Of a stretch of 64,000 nt of DNA, positions 18,645 to 27,203 are shown in pieces (the first letter of the stretch is position 1; each line of letters begins with the position of its first letter). Origin of the DNA: Gammaproteobacteria bacterium (GTDB taxonomy: Bacteria > Pseudomonadota > Gammaproteobacteria > Nevskiales > Nevskiaceae); assembly GCA_022599775.1 (NCBI GenBank), contig JAHZLQ010000027.1, forward strand, positions 1 to 64,000, given 5' to 3'. A program made the position numbers and the translations under genes. The notes under the pieces were generated by a model that was not told the DNA's origin, did no database searches, and saw only the letters and a list, made by a program, of their open reading frames with translations.

Positions 18645-20618
18645 TTATGCACGCGCCCCGGCGAGCGCTGCCACGGCCTTGCGCTGTGCCGCGCTGACCG
18701 TGCGATAGCGACGGTCCGCAATCGCCAGCAGCCCCCCAATCGCCATCAGACTGGCGCCGCCCCAGACCAGCCGCATCATCGGCTTGTAGTAGAGGCGCAA
18801 GGCCCACTCGCCGCTTGGATCGTCGGTCAGAGGCTCGCCCAAAGAAGCGTACAGGTCGCGAATCGGGCTGTGATCGACGTCGGCATCGGTCATTACGTTG
18901 CGCTGGACGCGGTACAGGCGCTTTTCCGGATGCAGGACCGCGATCTCGCGATCATTGCGCGAAATCCGGATGGTGCCGGTATCGGCAACATAGTTCGGCC
19001 CCTGCGACTCGACCACGCCATCGAAGCGGAACCGGTAGCCGGACAGCTCGGTTTCCTCACCGGGGCCGAGACGCACGTCACGCTCCAGACTGTAGCTCGA
19101 CACGATCGTCACACCGAGCACAAAAACGCCAAGCCCGACATGCGCCAGACTCATCCCCCATATCGCGGGCGTGATACTGGAAATGCCGTGACCGCTGCGC
19201 GCGCGCCGCCAGATTTCGTGGACCGCGCCGAGCATCGCCCATACGGCCAGGCCGGTGCCTAGACAGGCGCCGAGACTGGCGCGGTCATAGACGGCCCAGG
19301 GCAGCAAGGCGCCTACCACCACCGCCGCCACCGCGATACCCCGCAAGCGGCGTAGGCTTTCGCGCCAATCCCCGCGCTTCCATGGCACCACCGCGGCCAG
19401 CCCCACCAGGAACGCGAGTGGCAAGGTCAACGGCGCAAACACCGCATTGAAATACGGCGGACCGACCGAAACCTTGCCCGCGTTGAGCGCATCGGCGAAC
19501 AGCGGATACAGCGTACCGATAAAGACCGCGGCGGCGGCGGCGGTCAGAAACACGTTGTTGAGCAGCAGAAATCCCTCGCGCGAATACATGCGCATGGGTG
19601 CGTCCGTGGCCAGCTTCGGTGCCCGCCAGGCATACAGCAGCAGGGCGCTGCCGATCAGCAGCGTCATGAAACCCAGGATGAACACGCCGCGAGCCGGATC
19701 GCTGGCGAAGGCGTGGACCGACACCAATACGCCGGAACGGACTAGGAAAGTACCGAGCAATGACAGCGCGAAGGCCAGGATCGCCAGCAGCACGGTCCAG
19801 CTCTTGAACAGGCCACGCTTCTCGGTGACCGCCAGTGAATGGATCAAGGCCGTTCCGACCAGCCATGGCATGAACGAGGCATTCTCCACCGGATCCCAGA
19901 ACCACCAGCCGCCCCAGCCCAGCTCGTGATAGGCCCACCACGAGCCCAGCGTGATCCCGATGGTCAGGCACAGCCAGGCGGCGGTGGTCCACGGACGCGT
20001 CCAGCGCGCCCAGGCAGTGTCGAGCCGTCCGGTGACCAAGGCGGCGATGGCGAATGCAAACGCCACCGAGAATCCGACATAGCCGAGATAAAGCATCGGC
20101 GGGTGGAAGACCAATCCGGGGTCCTGCAGCAGCGGGTTGAGGTCCCTGCCCTCGACCGCCGCCGGAAACAGGCGTTCGAACGGGTTCGAAGTAAACAGGA
20201 TGAACAGCATGAACGCGGTGCTCACGGCACCGAGTGTCGCCAGGACGATCGCCGCGACATCCGCCGGCAGGCGATGGTGGTAGCGCGCCACCGCGAGCGT
20301 CCAGCCCGACAGCATCAGCATCCACAGCATCAGGGAGCCTTCGTGCGCGCCCCACACGGCGGCAAGCCGATACATCAACGGAAGCTCAGAATGGGAGTTC
20401 TGCGCGACGTAGGCCACGCTGAAGTCATTGGCGTAGAACGCCCAGCTCAGACACAGGTAAGACAGCAGAACCAGGGCGAACTGCGCATGCGCTGCCGAAG
20501 TGGCGGAGGCGATCGCGCGACGATCGCCGCGAATCAGGCCGTAGCTTGGCAACAGGGCCTGAACCAGCGCCACGATCAAGGCGAAGATCAGGGCGCCATG
20601 CCCCAGTTCGGGGATCAC
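18645..20618 (-). CDS. ccmF: Cytochrome c haem lyase subunit CcmF
   Basis: A 657-residue polytopic membrane protein of the haem lyase family with about 15 predicted helices. The WWD domain is clear (GSWWAYHELGWGGWWFWD), as is the N-terminal SYLCLSWAFYANDFSV segment and a large periplasmic loop near the C-terminus. It ligates haem delivered by holo-CcmE to apocytochrome c. Start is GTG at 20618 overlapping the ccmE stop (GTGA). Confidence 0.97.
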   Translation of the reverse strand: MIPELGHGALIFALIVALVQALLPSYGLIRGDRRAIASATSAAHAQFALVLLSYLCLSWAFYANDFSVAYVAQNSHSELPLMYRLAAVWGAHEGSLMLWMLMLSGWTLAVARYHHRLPADVAAIVLATLGAVSTAFMLFILFTSNPFERLFPAAVEGRDLNPLLQDPGLVFHPPMLYLGYVGFSVAFAFAIAALVTGRLDTAWARWTRPWTTAAWLCLTIGITLGSWWAYHELGWGGWWFWDPVENASFMPWLVGTALIHSLAVTEKRGLFKSWTVLLAILAFALSLLGTFLVRSGVLVSVHAFASDPARGVFILGFMTLLIGSALLLYAWRAPKLATDAPMRMYSREGFLLLNNVFLTAAAAAVFIGTLYPLFADALNAGKVSVGPPYFNAVFAPLTLPLAFLVGLAAVVPWKRGDWRESLRRLRGIAVAAVVVGALLPWAVYDRASLGACLGTGLAVWAMLGAVHEIWRRARSGHGISSITPAIWGMSLAHVGLGVFVLGVTIVSSYSLERDVRLGPGEETELSGYRFRFDGVVESQGPNYVADTGTIRISRNDREIAVLHPEKRLYRVQRNVMTDADVDHSPIRDLYASLGEPLTDDPSGEWALRLYYKPMMRLVWGGASLMAIGGLLAIADRRYRTVSAAQRKAVAALAGARA

Positions 20619-21103
20619 GAACGCCCCCCCATCACGGGCCCGGCCGCGGCGGTAACCGGCTTGAACGGCGCGCAGGAATGGCCAGTCTCGGTTTTCAGGG
20701 ATTCGGCGAGATCCGGCGGCATGTAGTTTTCGTCGTGCTTGGCGAGCACCTGCGCTGCGACAAAACGCCCGTCCGCGCCCAGCTTTCCGGTGGTGACCAC
20801 GCCCTGCCCTTCACGAAACAGATCCGGAAGAATGCCTTCGTAGCTGACCGGAATCTGGTGGCTGCAGTCCGCCAGCGTGAACAGCACCTGCAATCCTTCG
20901 TCGCCACGCTTGACACTGCCGGTTTCCACCAGACCACCCAAACGTATCGTCGCGCCCTCGGGGACGCTGCCATCGGCAAGATCGCTGGGCGTGTAGAAGT
21001 ACATCATGTTGGCGCGGAACGCGCTGAAAGCCAGCGTCGCGGCGATCGCCACCCCGGCGACCAGCGCCGCGATCCACACCATGCGTTGTTGTCGTCGCGT
21101 CAT
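20615..21103 (-). CDS. ccmE: Haem chaperone CcmE
   Basis: A 162-residue membrane-anchored OB-fold protein. One N-terminal helix (about 8-28) is followed by the beta-barrel domain. The covalent haem-binding histidine is His123 in VLAKHDENYMPP, with Tyr127 four residues later as in E. coli CcmE. It carries haem from CcmC to CcmF. Its ATG overlaps the ccmD stop as ATGA. Confidence 0.97.
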   Translation of the reverse strand: MTRRQQRMVWIAALVAGVAIAATLAFSAFRANMMYFYTPSDLADGSVPEGATIRLGGLVETGSVKRGDEGLQVLFTLADCSHQIPVSYEGILPDLFREGQGVVTTGKLGADGRFVAAQVLAKHDENYMPPDLAESLKTETGHSCAPFKPVTAAAGPVMGGRS

Positions 21104-21264
21104 TGCTCCTCAGCCTCCTCGTTCAGCTCGCGAATGATGCGGCGCCGCCGCGCGCCGGGCGCCAGCAGATTCCAGACAAACACCAAAGCGGTGATCCCGA
21201 AACTGCCCCACACGTACAGCGCATAACCGCCCATCGCCCAGAATCCAGCGTCGCCCTCAGTCAC
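21100..21264 (-). CDS. ccmD: Haem exporter accessory protein CcmD
   Basis: A 54-residue single-helix membrane protein with the family pattern FWAMGGYALYVWGSFGIT followed by a basic cytoplasmic tail ending in acidic residues. It stabilises CcmE with the CcmABC transporter. I place the start at GTG 21264, with GGAGGT six bases upstream; the open frame to 21315 would only overlap ccmC further. The gene overlaps the end of ccmC by eight bases. Confidence 0.88.
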   Translation of the reverse strand: MTEGDAGFWAMGGYALYVWGSFGITALVFVWNLLAPGARRRRIIRELNEEAEEQ

Positions 21265-22015
21265 CGGATACCTCCGGCAAGGACACGAAGCGCTCGCGAA
21301 CCCAGCGCGTGCCACGCTCCCGCCACAACAGTTCGGCCTGGATACGACGCAGTACCGTCCACCCGAAAAACAACATGAATCCCAGTGTCATGGACAACAG
21401 CGGCCAGGCCATGTTCGCCGAAATCGACGGCTTGCCGATTTTCGACACCGTCGAGCCCTGATGCAGGCTGTTCCACCACTCCACGGAATAGTGGACGATC
21501 GGCACATTGATCACGCCGACGATCGCCAGCAGCCCGGCTGCGCGGGCCGCCGCGCGCGGATCGGCGACCGCCTGCTGCAGCCCGATCACACCGAGATACA
21601 AAAACAGGAGCACGAGTTCGGAAGTGAGACGCGCATCCCAGGCCCAGTATGCGCCCCACATCGGCTTGCCCCAGAGCATTCCGGTGATCAGGGCCAGGGC
21701 AGTGAAACTGGCGCCCACCGGCGCAATCGCGACCACCGCGCATTCGGCGATCTTCATCCGCCAGATCACGGCGACGATCGCCGCCAGCGCCATTGCGGTA
21801 TATCCAAACAACGACAGCCAGGCGGCCGGTACATGCACATAAATGATGCGGAAGGCGTCACCCTGCTGGTAATCCGCCGGCGCCAGCCACAGGCCGCCGA
21901 CCACCCCGTACAACAGCAAGGGGATCGCGGCCGCGAGTACCCACGGCGACAGTCGTTCCGCGAGCGCGAAAAAGCTCGGCGGCGATGCAAGGCGATGGAA
22001 CCAGACCCAGTTCAT
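21257..22015 (-). CDS. ccmC: Haem transporter subunit CcmC
   Basis: A 252-residue membrane protein with six predicted helices and the tryptophan-rich motif WGAYWAWDARLTSE. With CcmD it presents haem to CcmE. The conserved histidines flanking the WWD-like motif are in IIYVHVPAAW and near IVHYSVEWWNSLHQ. Overlaps ccmB by four bases (ATGA). Confidence 0.97.
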   Translation of the reverse strand: MNWVWFHRLASPPSFFALAERLSPWVLAAAIPLLLYGVVGGLWLAPADYQQGDAFRIIYVHVPAAWLSLFGYTAMALAAIVAVIWRMKIAECAVVAIAPVGASFTALALITGMLWGKPMWGAYWAWDARLTSELVLLFLYLGVIGLQQAVADPRAAARAAGLLAIVGVINVPIVHYSVEWWNSLHQGSTVSKIGKPSISANMAWPLLSMTLGFMLFFGWTVLRRIQAELLWRERGTRWVRERFVSLPEVSGD

Positions 22016-22677
22016 TCGTAGGCGTTACGTAGCGCGGCGGCCGCAGCGAGCGGCAGCACACAGATCGAAAGCATCAGGATTGCAGCAAGAAAGTATAACG
22101 AAGCGTCGATCGGGAGGCCGCTTTGCGCGACCCGCACCGCGCCGGCGCCAAATATCAGCACCGGCACCGCCAGCGGCAGGATCAGAATCGGCAGCAGGAT
22201 GCCGGCGCGCGGCAGGGCCACCGTCGCCGCCGCGCCAAAGCCACAGATCAGGGCCAGGCTCGGCGAACCCAGCAACAAACCCAGGAACAAGGCCCAGCTC
22301 GCATCATGCGAAAGCTGAAAGGCCCCGGCGACCAGCGGCGAAATCAGGACCAAGGGCAGCCCACTGACCAGCCAGTGCGCGGCCAGTTTGAATCCGACGG
22401 CCACCGCCAGCGGCGCCGGCGCCAGCACCAGTTGCTCGAGCGTGCCGTCGTCTAGATCATCGCGGAACAGTCGGTCACCGCCGAGCAGCAGCGCCAACAA
22501 TGCGGCGACCCACAGCACCGTGGAGCCAAACTGACGCAGCATCGGACTGCCAGGATCGGCTCCCAGCGCGAACAGGGTGATCACGATGCCGTAGAACACC
22601 AGCGGCTGCGCCCATTCCGTCTGGCGGCGAAACGTCAGTCGCAACTCGCGCTGAAAGATGGCGAAGGCCGCGTTCAT
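22012..22677 (-). CDS. ccmB: Haem exporter permease CcmB
   Basis: A 221-residue permease with six predicted membrane segments and the family N-terminus FQRELRLTFRRQTEW. It forms the ABC module with CcmA, which releases holo-CcmE from CcmCD. Starts on the base directly after the ccmA stop and overlaps ccmC at its end. Confidence 0.95.
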   Translation of the reverse strand: MNAAFAIFQRELRLTFRRQTEWAQPLVFYGIVITLFALGADPGSPMLRQFGSTVLWVAALLALLLGGDRLFRDDLDDGTLEQLVLAPAPLAVAVGFKLAAHWLVSGLPLVLISPLVAGAFQLSHDASWALFLGLLLGSPSLALICGFGAAATVALPRAGILLPILILPLAVPVLIFGAGAVRVAQSGLPIDASLYFLAAILMLSICVLPLAAAAALRNAYE

Positions 22678-23274
22678 TTACAGGTCGATGACCCGGTGCG
22701 GTGCGACGCGGTCCGGCAAGGCCTGATGCGTCGTCAGGATCGCAGCACCGCCGCGGTCCTCGTGTGCGGCCAGCAGATCGGCGACCAGCGGCAAGGCTTC
22801 GACATCCAGGCCGGCCAGCGGTTCGTCGACCAGCCACAGCCGCGCAGGCGACACGATCAGGCGTGCGATGGCCGCGCGACGCTTCTGCCCGGTCGACAGC
22901 AAGCGGCTTGGCCGGCTGCGGCTGCGGCCGACCAGGCCCATGCGTTTGAGGGCATCGGCCACGCCCGTATCCGGCAGCTCATTGAGCTTGCACCAGAAGC
23001 CGAGGTTCTCCTCGGCACTGAGGCCCGGATTGAGTGCGTTCCGGTGTCCGACCCAGACCAGTGTCGCCAGCCGTTCGACCCCGCCCAGGGCTGGCGCGCG
23101 CACCCCGGCCAGGGTTTCGAGCAGGCTGGTCTTGCCGGCACCATTGCGCCCCCGCAGCAACAGACGCTCCCCGGCGACGAGCTTCAGGCTCAGCTGCTCG
23201 ATCAACACACGGTCGCCTCGCGCAACCGACAGGTCACGGGCGTACAGGAGGATTTGGGGTTCCGGGCCGGACAT
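22678..23274 (-). CDS. ccmA: Haem exporter ATP-binding protein CcmA
   Basis: A 198-residue ABC ATPase: Walker A GRNGAGKTS, signature region LSTGQKRRAAIARL, Walker B LWLVDEPLAGLD and switch-histidine region TTHQ. First gene of ccmABCDEFGHI. The ATG at 23274 is preferred; the open frame to 23409 would run into the tRNA-Leu gene and is not credible. Confidence 0.95.
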   Translation of the reverse strand: MSGPEPQILLYARDLSVARGDRVLIEQLSLKLVAGERLLLRGRNGAGKTSLLETLAGVRAPALGGVERLATLVWVGHRNALNPGLSAEENLGFWCKLNELPDTGVADALKRMGLVGRSRSRPSRLLSTGQKRRAAIARLIVSPARLWLVDEPLAGLDVEALPLVADLLAAHEDRGGAAILTTHQALPDRVAPHRVIDL

Positions 23275-23365
23275 GATGCCGTGCTCAGCCGTCCGAGCGG
23301 CAAGGCCGCTTCGATACCGCGACGCATGCTGTCGAGCGTGTCGCTGCATGATCAGGCGCGGAGTC

Positions 23366-23452
23366 TGGTGCCCGAGGCCGGACTCGAACCGGCACGACCT
23401 TGCGGCCACAGGATTTTAAGTCCCGTGCGTCTACCGATTTCGCCACTCGGGC
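23366..23452 (-). tRNA. tRNA-Leu (TAA)
   Basis: Minus-strand class II tRNA of 87 bases with encoded CCA. Acceptor GCCCGAG pairs with CTCGGGC, the T arm is GCCGG TTCGAGT CCGGC, the anticodon loop is CTTAAAA (anticodon TAA), and a long variable arm is present. Confidence 0.97.
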
Positions 23453-23568
23453 AGACCCTCTGACAGACACTACTGAATAGCCGGTCCGACCGGTGTCAGA
23501 ATAACCGCTGACCGCAGACCTGTCGCTCAAGCCTTGGGCCAGCCGACATGGCGGCGAAACACATGCAA

Positions 23569-23642
23569 TGGAGGCTAGGGCGGGAATCGAACCCACGTAC
23601 GCGGCTTTGCAGGCCGCTGCATGACCACTCTGCCACCTAGCC
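23569..23642 (-). tRNA. tRNA-Cys (GCA)
   Basis: Minus-strand tRNA of 74 bases with encoded CCA. Acceptor GGCTAGG pairs with CCTAGCC, anticodon stem GCGGC/GCCGC surrounds loop CTGCAAA (anticodon GCA), T arm GTGGG TTCGATT CCCGC. Confidence 0.97.
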
Positions 23643-23673
23643 GCACGCTGCAATGAACATCGGCCCCATAAGC

Positions 23674-23700
23674 CAAAAAACCCCGCGATTACGCGAGGTT
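23674..23700 (-). terminator. Terminator-like hairpin between tRNA-Gly and tRNA-Cys
   Basis: On the minus strand CCTCGCG, loop TAAT, CGCGGGG (one G-T pair) is followed by six T. It lies 11 bases beyond tRNA-Gly, so it should end or attenuate the transcript before tRNA-Cys. Confidence 0.75.
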
Positions 23701-23710
23701 CAGGCAAAAC

Positions 23711-23786
23711 TGGAGCGGGAAACGAGATTCGAACTCGCGACCTCAACCTTGGCAAGGTTGCGCTCTACCAGCTGAGCTATTCCCGC
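23711..23786 (-). tRNA. tRNA-Gly (GCC)
   Basis: Minus-strand tRNA of 76 bases with encoded CCA. Acceptor GCGGGAA pairs with TTCCCGC, D arm GCTCAGCTGGTAGAGC, anticodon loop TTGCCAA (anticodon GCC), T arm CGAG TTCGAAT CTCG. Confidence 0.98.
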
Positions 23787-23799
23787 AAAACGGACGCGC

Positions 23800-23827
23800 A
23801 TTGTAGCGTTCGGCGAACCGCTGTCAA
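23800..23827 (-). promoter_or_regulatory. Near-consensus sigma-70 promoter for tRNA-Gly
   Basis: On the minus strand TTGACA (23827-23822), a 16-base spacer and TACAAT (23805-23800) lie directly upstream, with 13 bases from the -10 box to the first base of tRNA-Gly. The sequence GCGCGTCCG just after the -10 box is GC-rich, as in discriminators of stringently controlled stable-RNA promoters. Confidence 0.85.
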
Positions 23828-23902
23828 GCAGTATCCGCCCCGCCGAGCCGCTTGATAATGCGACGCTTATCGCGACGCTTCGGTGAGGCCGCAGCGGAGA
23901 CC

Positions 23903-24463
23903 TCAGGAAGCATCCTTCATCATCGGCCAGGCGGCGCGCAGGTAGACCAGCATCGACCAGATCGTCAGCGCCGCGGCGACCCAGAGCAAACCCAGGCCGA
24001 TCGTGTAGATCGGAATGCCGAAAAACGGGGTGCCCCACAACAGCATGCCGATCGCCGTCATCTGGAAGCCGGTTTTCCACTTGCCGATCCAGTTCACCGC
24101 GACGCTGGTGCGTGAACCCAGCTCGGCCATCCATTCACGCAGCGCCGATACCGTGATTTCGCGACCGATGATCACCGCACAAAGGAACATCAGTTCTCCA
24201 CCCGGCCGCTCGTGCAGCAATACGATCAGACTCACCGCGACCAGCAGCTTGTCAGCGACCGGATCGAGGAAAGCACCGAACTTGGAGGTCTGACCCCAGC
24301 GCCGCGCCAACCAGCCGTCCAGCCAGTCGGTGATTCCGGCCAGGGCGAACACCACGGTGGCCCAGTGTCCGCGTTGCGGCAGATCGGTCAGAAAAAGACC
24401 GAACACGATCGGAATGGCTGCGACTCGGGCGATCGTCAGCGCCAATGGCAGATTGATATTCAT
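23903..24463 (-). CDS. pgsA: CDP-diacylglycerol-glycerol-3-phosphate 3-phosphatidyltransferase
   Basis: A 186-residue integral membrane CDP-alcohol phosphatidyltransferase that commits CDP-diacylglycerol to phosphatidylglycerol. The family motif with its four catalytic aspartates is intact: DWLDGWLARRWG, then GAFLDPVADK. About five or six membrane segments are predicted. It lies downstream of uvrC with a 99-bp gap and upstream of the tRNA cluster, the uvrY-uvrC-pgsA-tRNA-Gly order also seen in E. coli. Confidence 0.96.
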   Translation of the reverse strand: MNINLPLALTIARVAAIPIVFGLFLTDLPQRGHWATVVFALAGITDWLDGWLARRWGQTSKFGAFLDPVADKLLVAVSLIVLLHERPGGELMFLCAVIIGREITVSALREWMAELGSRTSVAVNWIGKWKTGFQMTAIGMLLWGTPFFGIPIYTIGLGLLWVAAALTIWSMLVYLRAAWPMMKDAS

Positions 24464-24562
24464 TCAAACGGAGACCAAGTTGAAGTCACCAGCGTAGCCC
24501 AAAGTGACTGGCACAGGAACGGACCCGAGTGTCGACTGCGACAAACCGCACCGCGCCCGCAT

Positions 24563-26380
24563 TCAATGGAAATGCGCATAGATTCGTTCGGCGAGGCGGC
24601 GGCTCACACCATCGACGCGCGCCAGGTCGTCCACGCCCGCGCCCTTGATCTGCGAGAGACCTCCGAAAGCCTGCAACAAGGCGCGACGACGCGACGGCCC
24701 GAGCCCCTCGATGGCTTCCAGCCCCGAGGTCGTACGGGCTTTCTCGCGCCGGCCGCGATGTCCGGTGATCGCGAACCGATGAGCCTCGTCGCGAATGCGC
24801 TGAATCAGATGCAGCGCCGGCGAGTCCGGCGCCAGACGCAGCGGCGATTCGCGCTCGGGCAGCAACAGTTCCTCCAGACCCGGCCGACGCGTCGGCCCCT
24901 TGGCGATGGCGACGACCCGCAGGTTCACGAAGTCGATTTCTTCCAGCGCTTCCAGCGCGGCGCTCAACTGCCCTCGTCCTCCGTCGATGAACAGCACATC
25001 GGGCGCCTGAACCTCGCCGCGCTTGACGCGTGCGAATCGCCGCAGCACCGCCTGCCGGATGGCCGCATAGTCGTCGCCGGGTGTAATGCCGTCGATATTG
25101 AACTTCCGGTAGGCCGACTTGAGCGGCCCTTCTTCGTTGAAAACCACGCAGGAGGCCACAGCCAGTTCCCCACGCGTGTGGCTGATATCGAAGCATTCGA
25201 GCCGGCGTGGAACCCCATCGAGATCGAGTGCGTCCTGCATTTCGAGCAGGCGCTGATCCATGCTCGCGGCCTCCGCCAAATAGGCAGACAGCGCCTGCTC
25301 GGCGGTTTGCAGGGCCATCGCCATCAACCGCTGTTTGGCGCCACGTTGCGGTTCGCTGACACGCACCCGACGTTTCGCGCGCGCGCTGAGCGCTTCTTCG
25401 AGCCCGAGCTCGTCGTCCACCGCGTGGCTGATCAGAATCTCGGGCGGAATCGGGGGTTCGCTGTAGTGCTGGCTGATGAAACTGTCGATCAGCTCGGCGG
25501 CGTCGGTACCCTGCGGATGTTTTGGAAAGAAGCTGCGGTGCCCGAGATTGACGCCATCGCGCACCGTCACCACCACCAGGCAGGCGTGTGCGGCATGCGG
25601 CACACAGGCGACGACGTCGATGTCGGCCGCGCCGCCGGTAATCGCACGGTTTTCACGCACACGCTTGAGTGCGCCCACCTGATCGCGCAGACGCGCCGCG
25701 TGCTCGAACTCCTGCGCTTCGGCGGCCCGCATCATCTCGGCCCCGAGCTCACGGACCAGCTCGTCGCTCTTGCCTTCCAGCATGCGCATGCCGTTGCGCA
25801 CATCACGGGCGTAGTCCTCGGGCGAGATCAGGCCCACGCACGGCGCCGAACAGCGCCGGATCTGGTGTTGCAGGCAGGGCCGCGTGCGATGTGCGAAGTA
25901 GCTGTCGCGACACGGTCGCAGGTGAAACAGCTTTTGCAAGGTCGACAAGGTGTCCTTGACGCTGCCGGCACTGGGAAATGGCCCCAGATAGCGGTCCTTG
26001 CCGACCTTGCTGCCGCGGTAGTAACTGATCCGCGGGTACTCGTGGTCGGAAAAGCGTAGATACGGGTAGCTCTTGTCGTCGCGGTAGACGACGTTGTAGC
26101 GCGGCCGCTGCGACTTGATGAGATTCGATTCGAGCAGCAGCGCTTCGTCCTCGGTCCCGGTGACGGTGACTTCGACGTGATGGATCTGGTCCACCATGGC
26201 CTCAATGCGAGGATCGCCCGAGGCGCGCAGGAAATAGCTGGAAACCCGCTTCTTGAGGTTGCGCGCCTTGCCCACATACAACAGCTCGCCGGCCGCGTCG
26301 TACATTCTGTAGACGCCCGGGCGAGCAGTGAGTTGGGAGAGAAACGCTTTCGGATCGAAGGCGCCGGTCGACGCGGTCAT
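24563..26380 (-). CDS. uvrC: Excinuclease ABC subunit C
   Basis: A 605-residue dual-incision nuclease of nucleotide excision repair. The GIY-YIG domain (about 17-95; PGVYRMYD, LLYVGKARNLKKRVSSYF), the UVR domain (about 200-235), the RNase H-like 5-prime incision domain (ECFDISHTRG, FIDGGRGQL) and the C-terminal helix-hairpin-helix pair (about 550-605) are present in order. It follows the UvrY-type regulator gene by 70 bp, the conserved arrangement. Confidence 0.97.
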   Translation of the reverse strand: MTASTGAFDPKAFLSQLTARPGVYRMYDAAGELLYVGKARNLKKRVSSYFLRASGDPRIEAMVDQIHHVEVTVTGTEDEALLLESNLIKSQRPRYNVVYRDDKSYPYLRFSDHEYPRISYYRGSKVGKDRYLGPFPSAGSVKDTLSTLQKLFHLRPCRDSYFAHRTRPCLQHQIRRCSAPCVGLISPEDYARDVRNGMRMLEGKSDELVRELGAEMMRAAEAQEFEHAARLRDQVGALKRVRENRAITGGAADIDVVACVPHAAHACLVVVTVRDGVNLGHRSFFPKHPQGTDAAELIDSFISQHYSEPPIPPEILISHAVDDELGLEEALSARAKRRVRVSEPQRGAKQRLMAMALQTAEQALSAYLAEAASMDQRLLEMQDALDLDGVPRRLECFDISHTRGELAVASCVVFNEEGPLKSAYRKFNIDGITPGDDYAAIRQAVLRRFARVKRGEVQAPDVLFIDGGRGQLSAALEALEEIDFVNLRVVAIAKGPTRRPGLEELLLPERESPLRLAPDSPALHLIQRIRDEAHRFAITGHRGRREKARTTSGLEAIEGLGPSRRRALLQAFGGLSQIKGAGVDDLARVDGVSRRLAERIYAHFH

Positions 26381-26450
26381 CCGCCTAGGATAGTCGTGCG
26401 CCGACGCGCAATCTACGCCTCAGATGCGCGCTGTTGCCGCCGCCTTCGAA

Positions 26451-27104
26451 TCATCCGGCGGCAACGGCGGTATTGACGTCGTCGAGAATGCCGTAGCGCA
26501 TCGCCACCCGAATCAGTTCCACATCGTTGTTGACGCCGAGCTTCTCGAACAGCCGATATCGGTAGGTGCTCACCGTCTTGGGCGACAGACACAGACGATC
26601 CGAAATCTCCTGGGTCGAGTAGCCGCGCGTGAACATCAGCATCACCTGCATTTCACGCTGCGACAGCCGGTCGAACGGGGAGCCACCGCTTCCGCCCTTG
26701 ACCAGAGCCGCGGCCAGATTGCCGGCCACGGAGGCGGCAACATAGTGACCACCCTGCGAAACCCGCCGGATCGCGGCAACCACTTCGTCCGCCGCCGCAT
26801 CCTTGCTGAGGTAACCTGCCGCACCGATCGACAGCAGACGGCTCGGATAGGGCTCGTCGATATGCATGGTGACGGCGATCACCTTGATCTCCGGCGCCCG
26901 CTGCAACAGCCGGCGCGTCGCTTCGAGTCCGCCGATTCCTGGCATGTTAATGTCCATCAGGACTATCGCAGGCCGATGGCTGCGCGCCAGTTCCAGCGAC
27001 TCCTCACCCGAGGAGGCCTCTGCGACCACGACAATGTCGGGGTGGGCCTCAAGCACGTGACGCAGTCCAGCGCGCACGAGTCGGTGATCGTCCACCAACA
27101 TCAC
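26451..27104 (-). CDS. uvrY: UvrY/GacA-type LuxR-family response regulator
   Basis: About 217 residues. The receiver domain carries the acidic pocket VDDH, phospho-acceptor Asp51 (VLMDINMPGIGG) and Lys in YLSKDA. The C-terminal LuxR helix-turn-helix (LSQREMQVMLMFTRGYSTQEI, LCLSPKTVSTYRYRLFEKLGV) follows. GacA/UvrY regulators activate the small RNAs that titrate CsrA/RsmA. Position beside uvrC supports the assignment. The start is uncertain: GTG 27104 fits length; ATG 27167 would add 21 residues and overlap an upstream start candidate of the divergent phosphatase; family alignment points near CTG 27113. The open frame continuing to 28025 is antisense to the phosphatase. Confidence 0.9.
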   Translation of the reverse strand: MMLVDDHRLVRAGLRHVLEAHPDIVVVAEASSGEESLELARSHRPAIVLMDINMPGIGGLEATRRLLQRAPEIKVIAVTMHIDEPYPSRLLSIGAAGYLSKDAAADEVVAAIRRVSQGGHYVAASVAGNLAAALVKGGSGGSPFDRLSQREMQVMLMFTRGYSTQEISDRLCLSPKTVSTYRYRLFEKLGVNNDVELIRVAMRYGILDDVNTAVAAG

Positions 27105-27203
27105 AGTTATCAGCGATGCCCCCGATCGATCACGCGGGAACACGCGATGCAAAATGTCATCCTTCATCGCTATGTTGATCCTTTCCCCAAACGGAAAGTC
27201 GTC

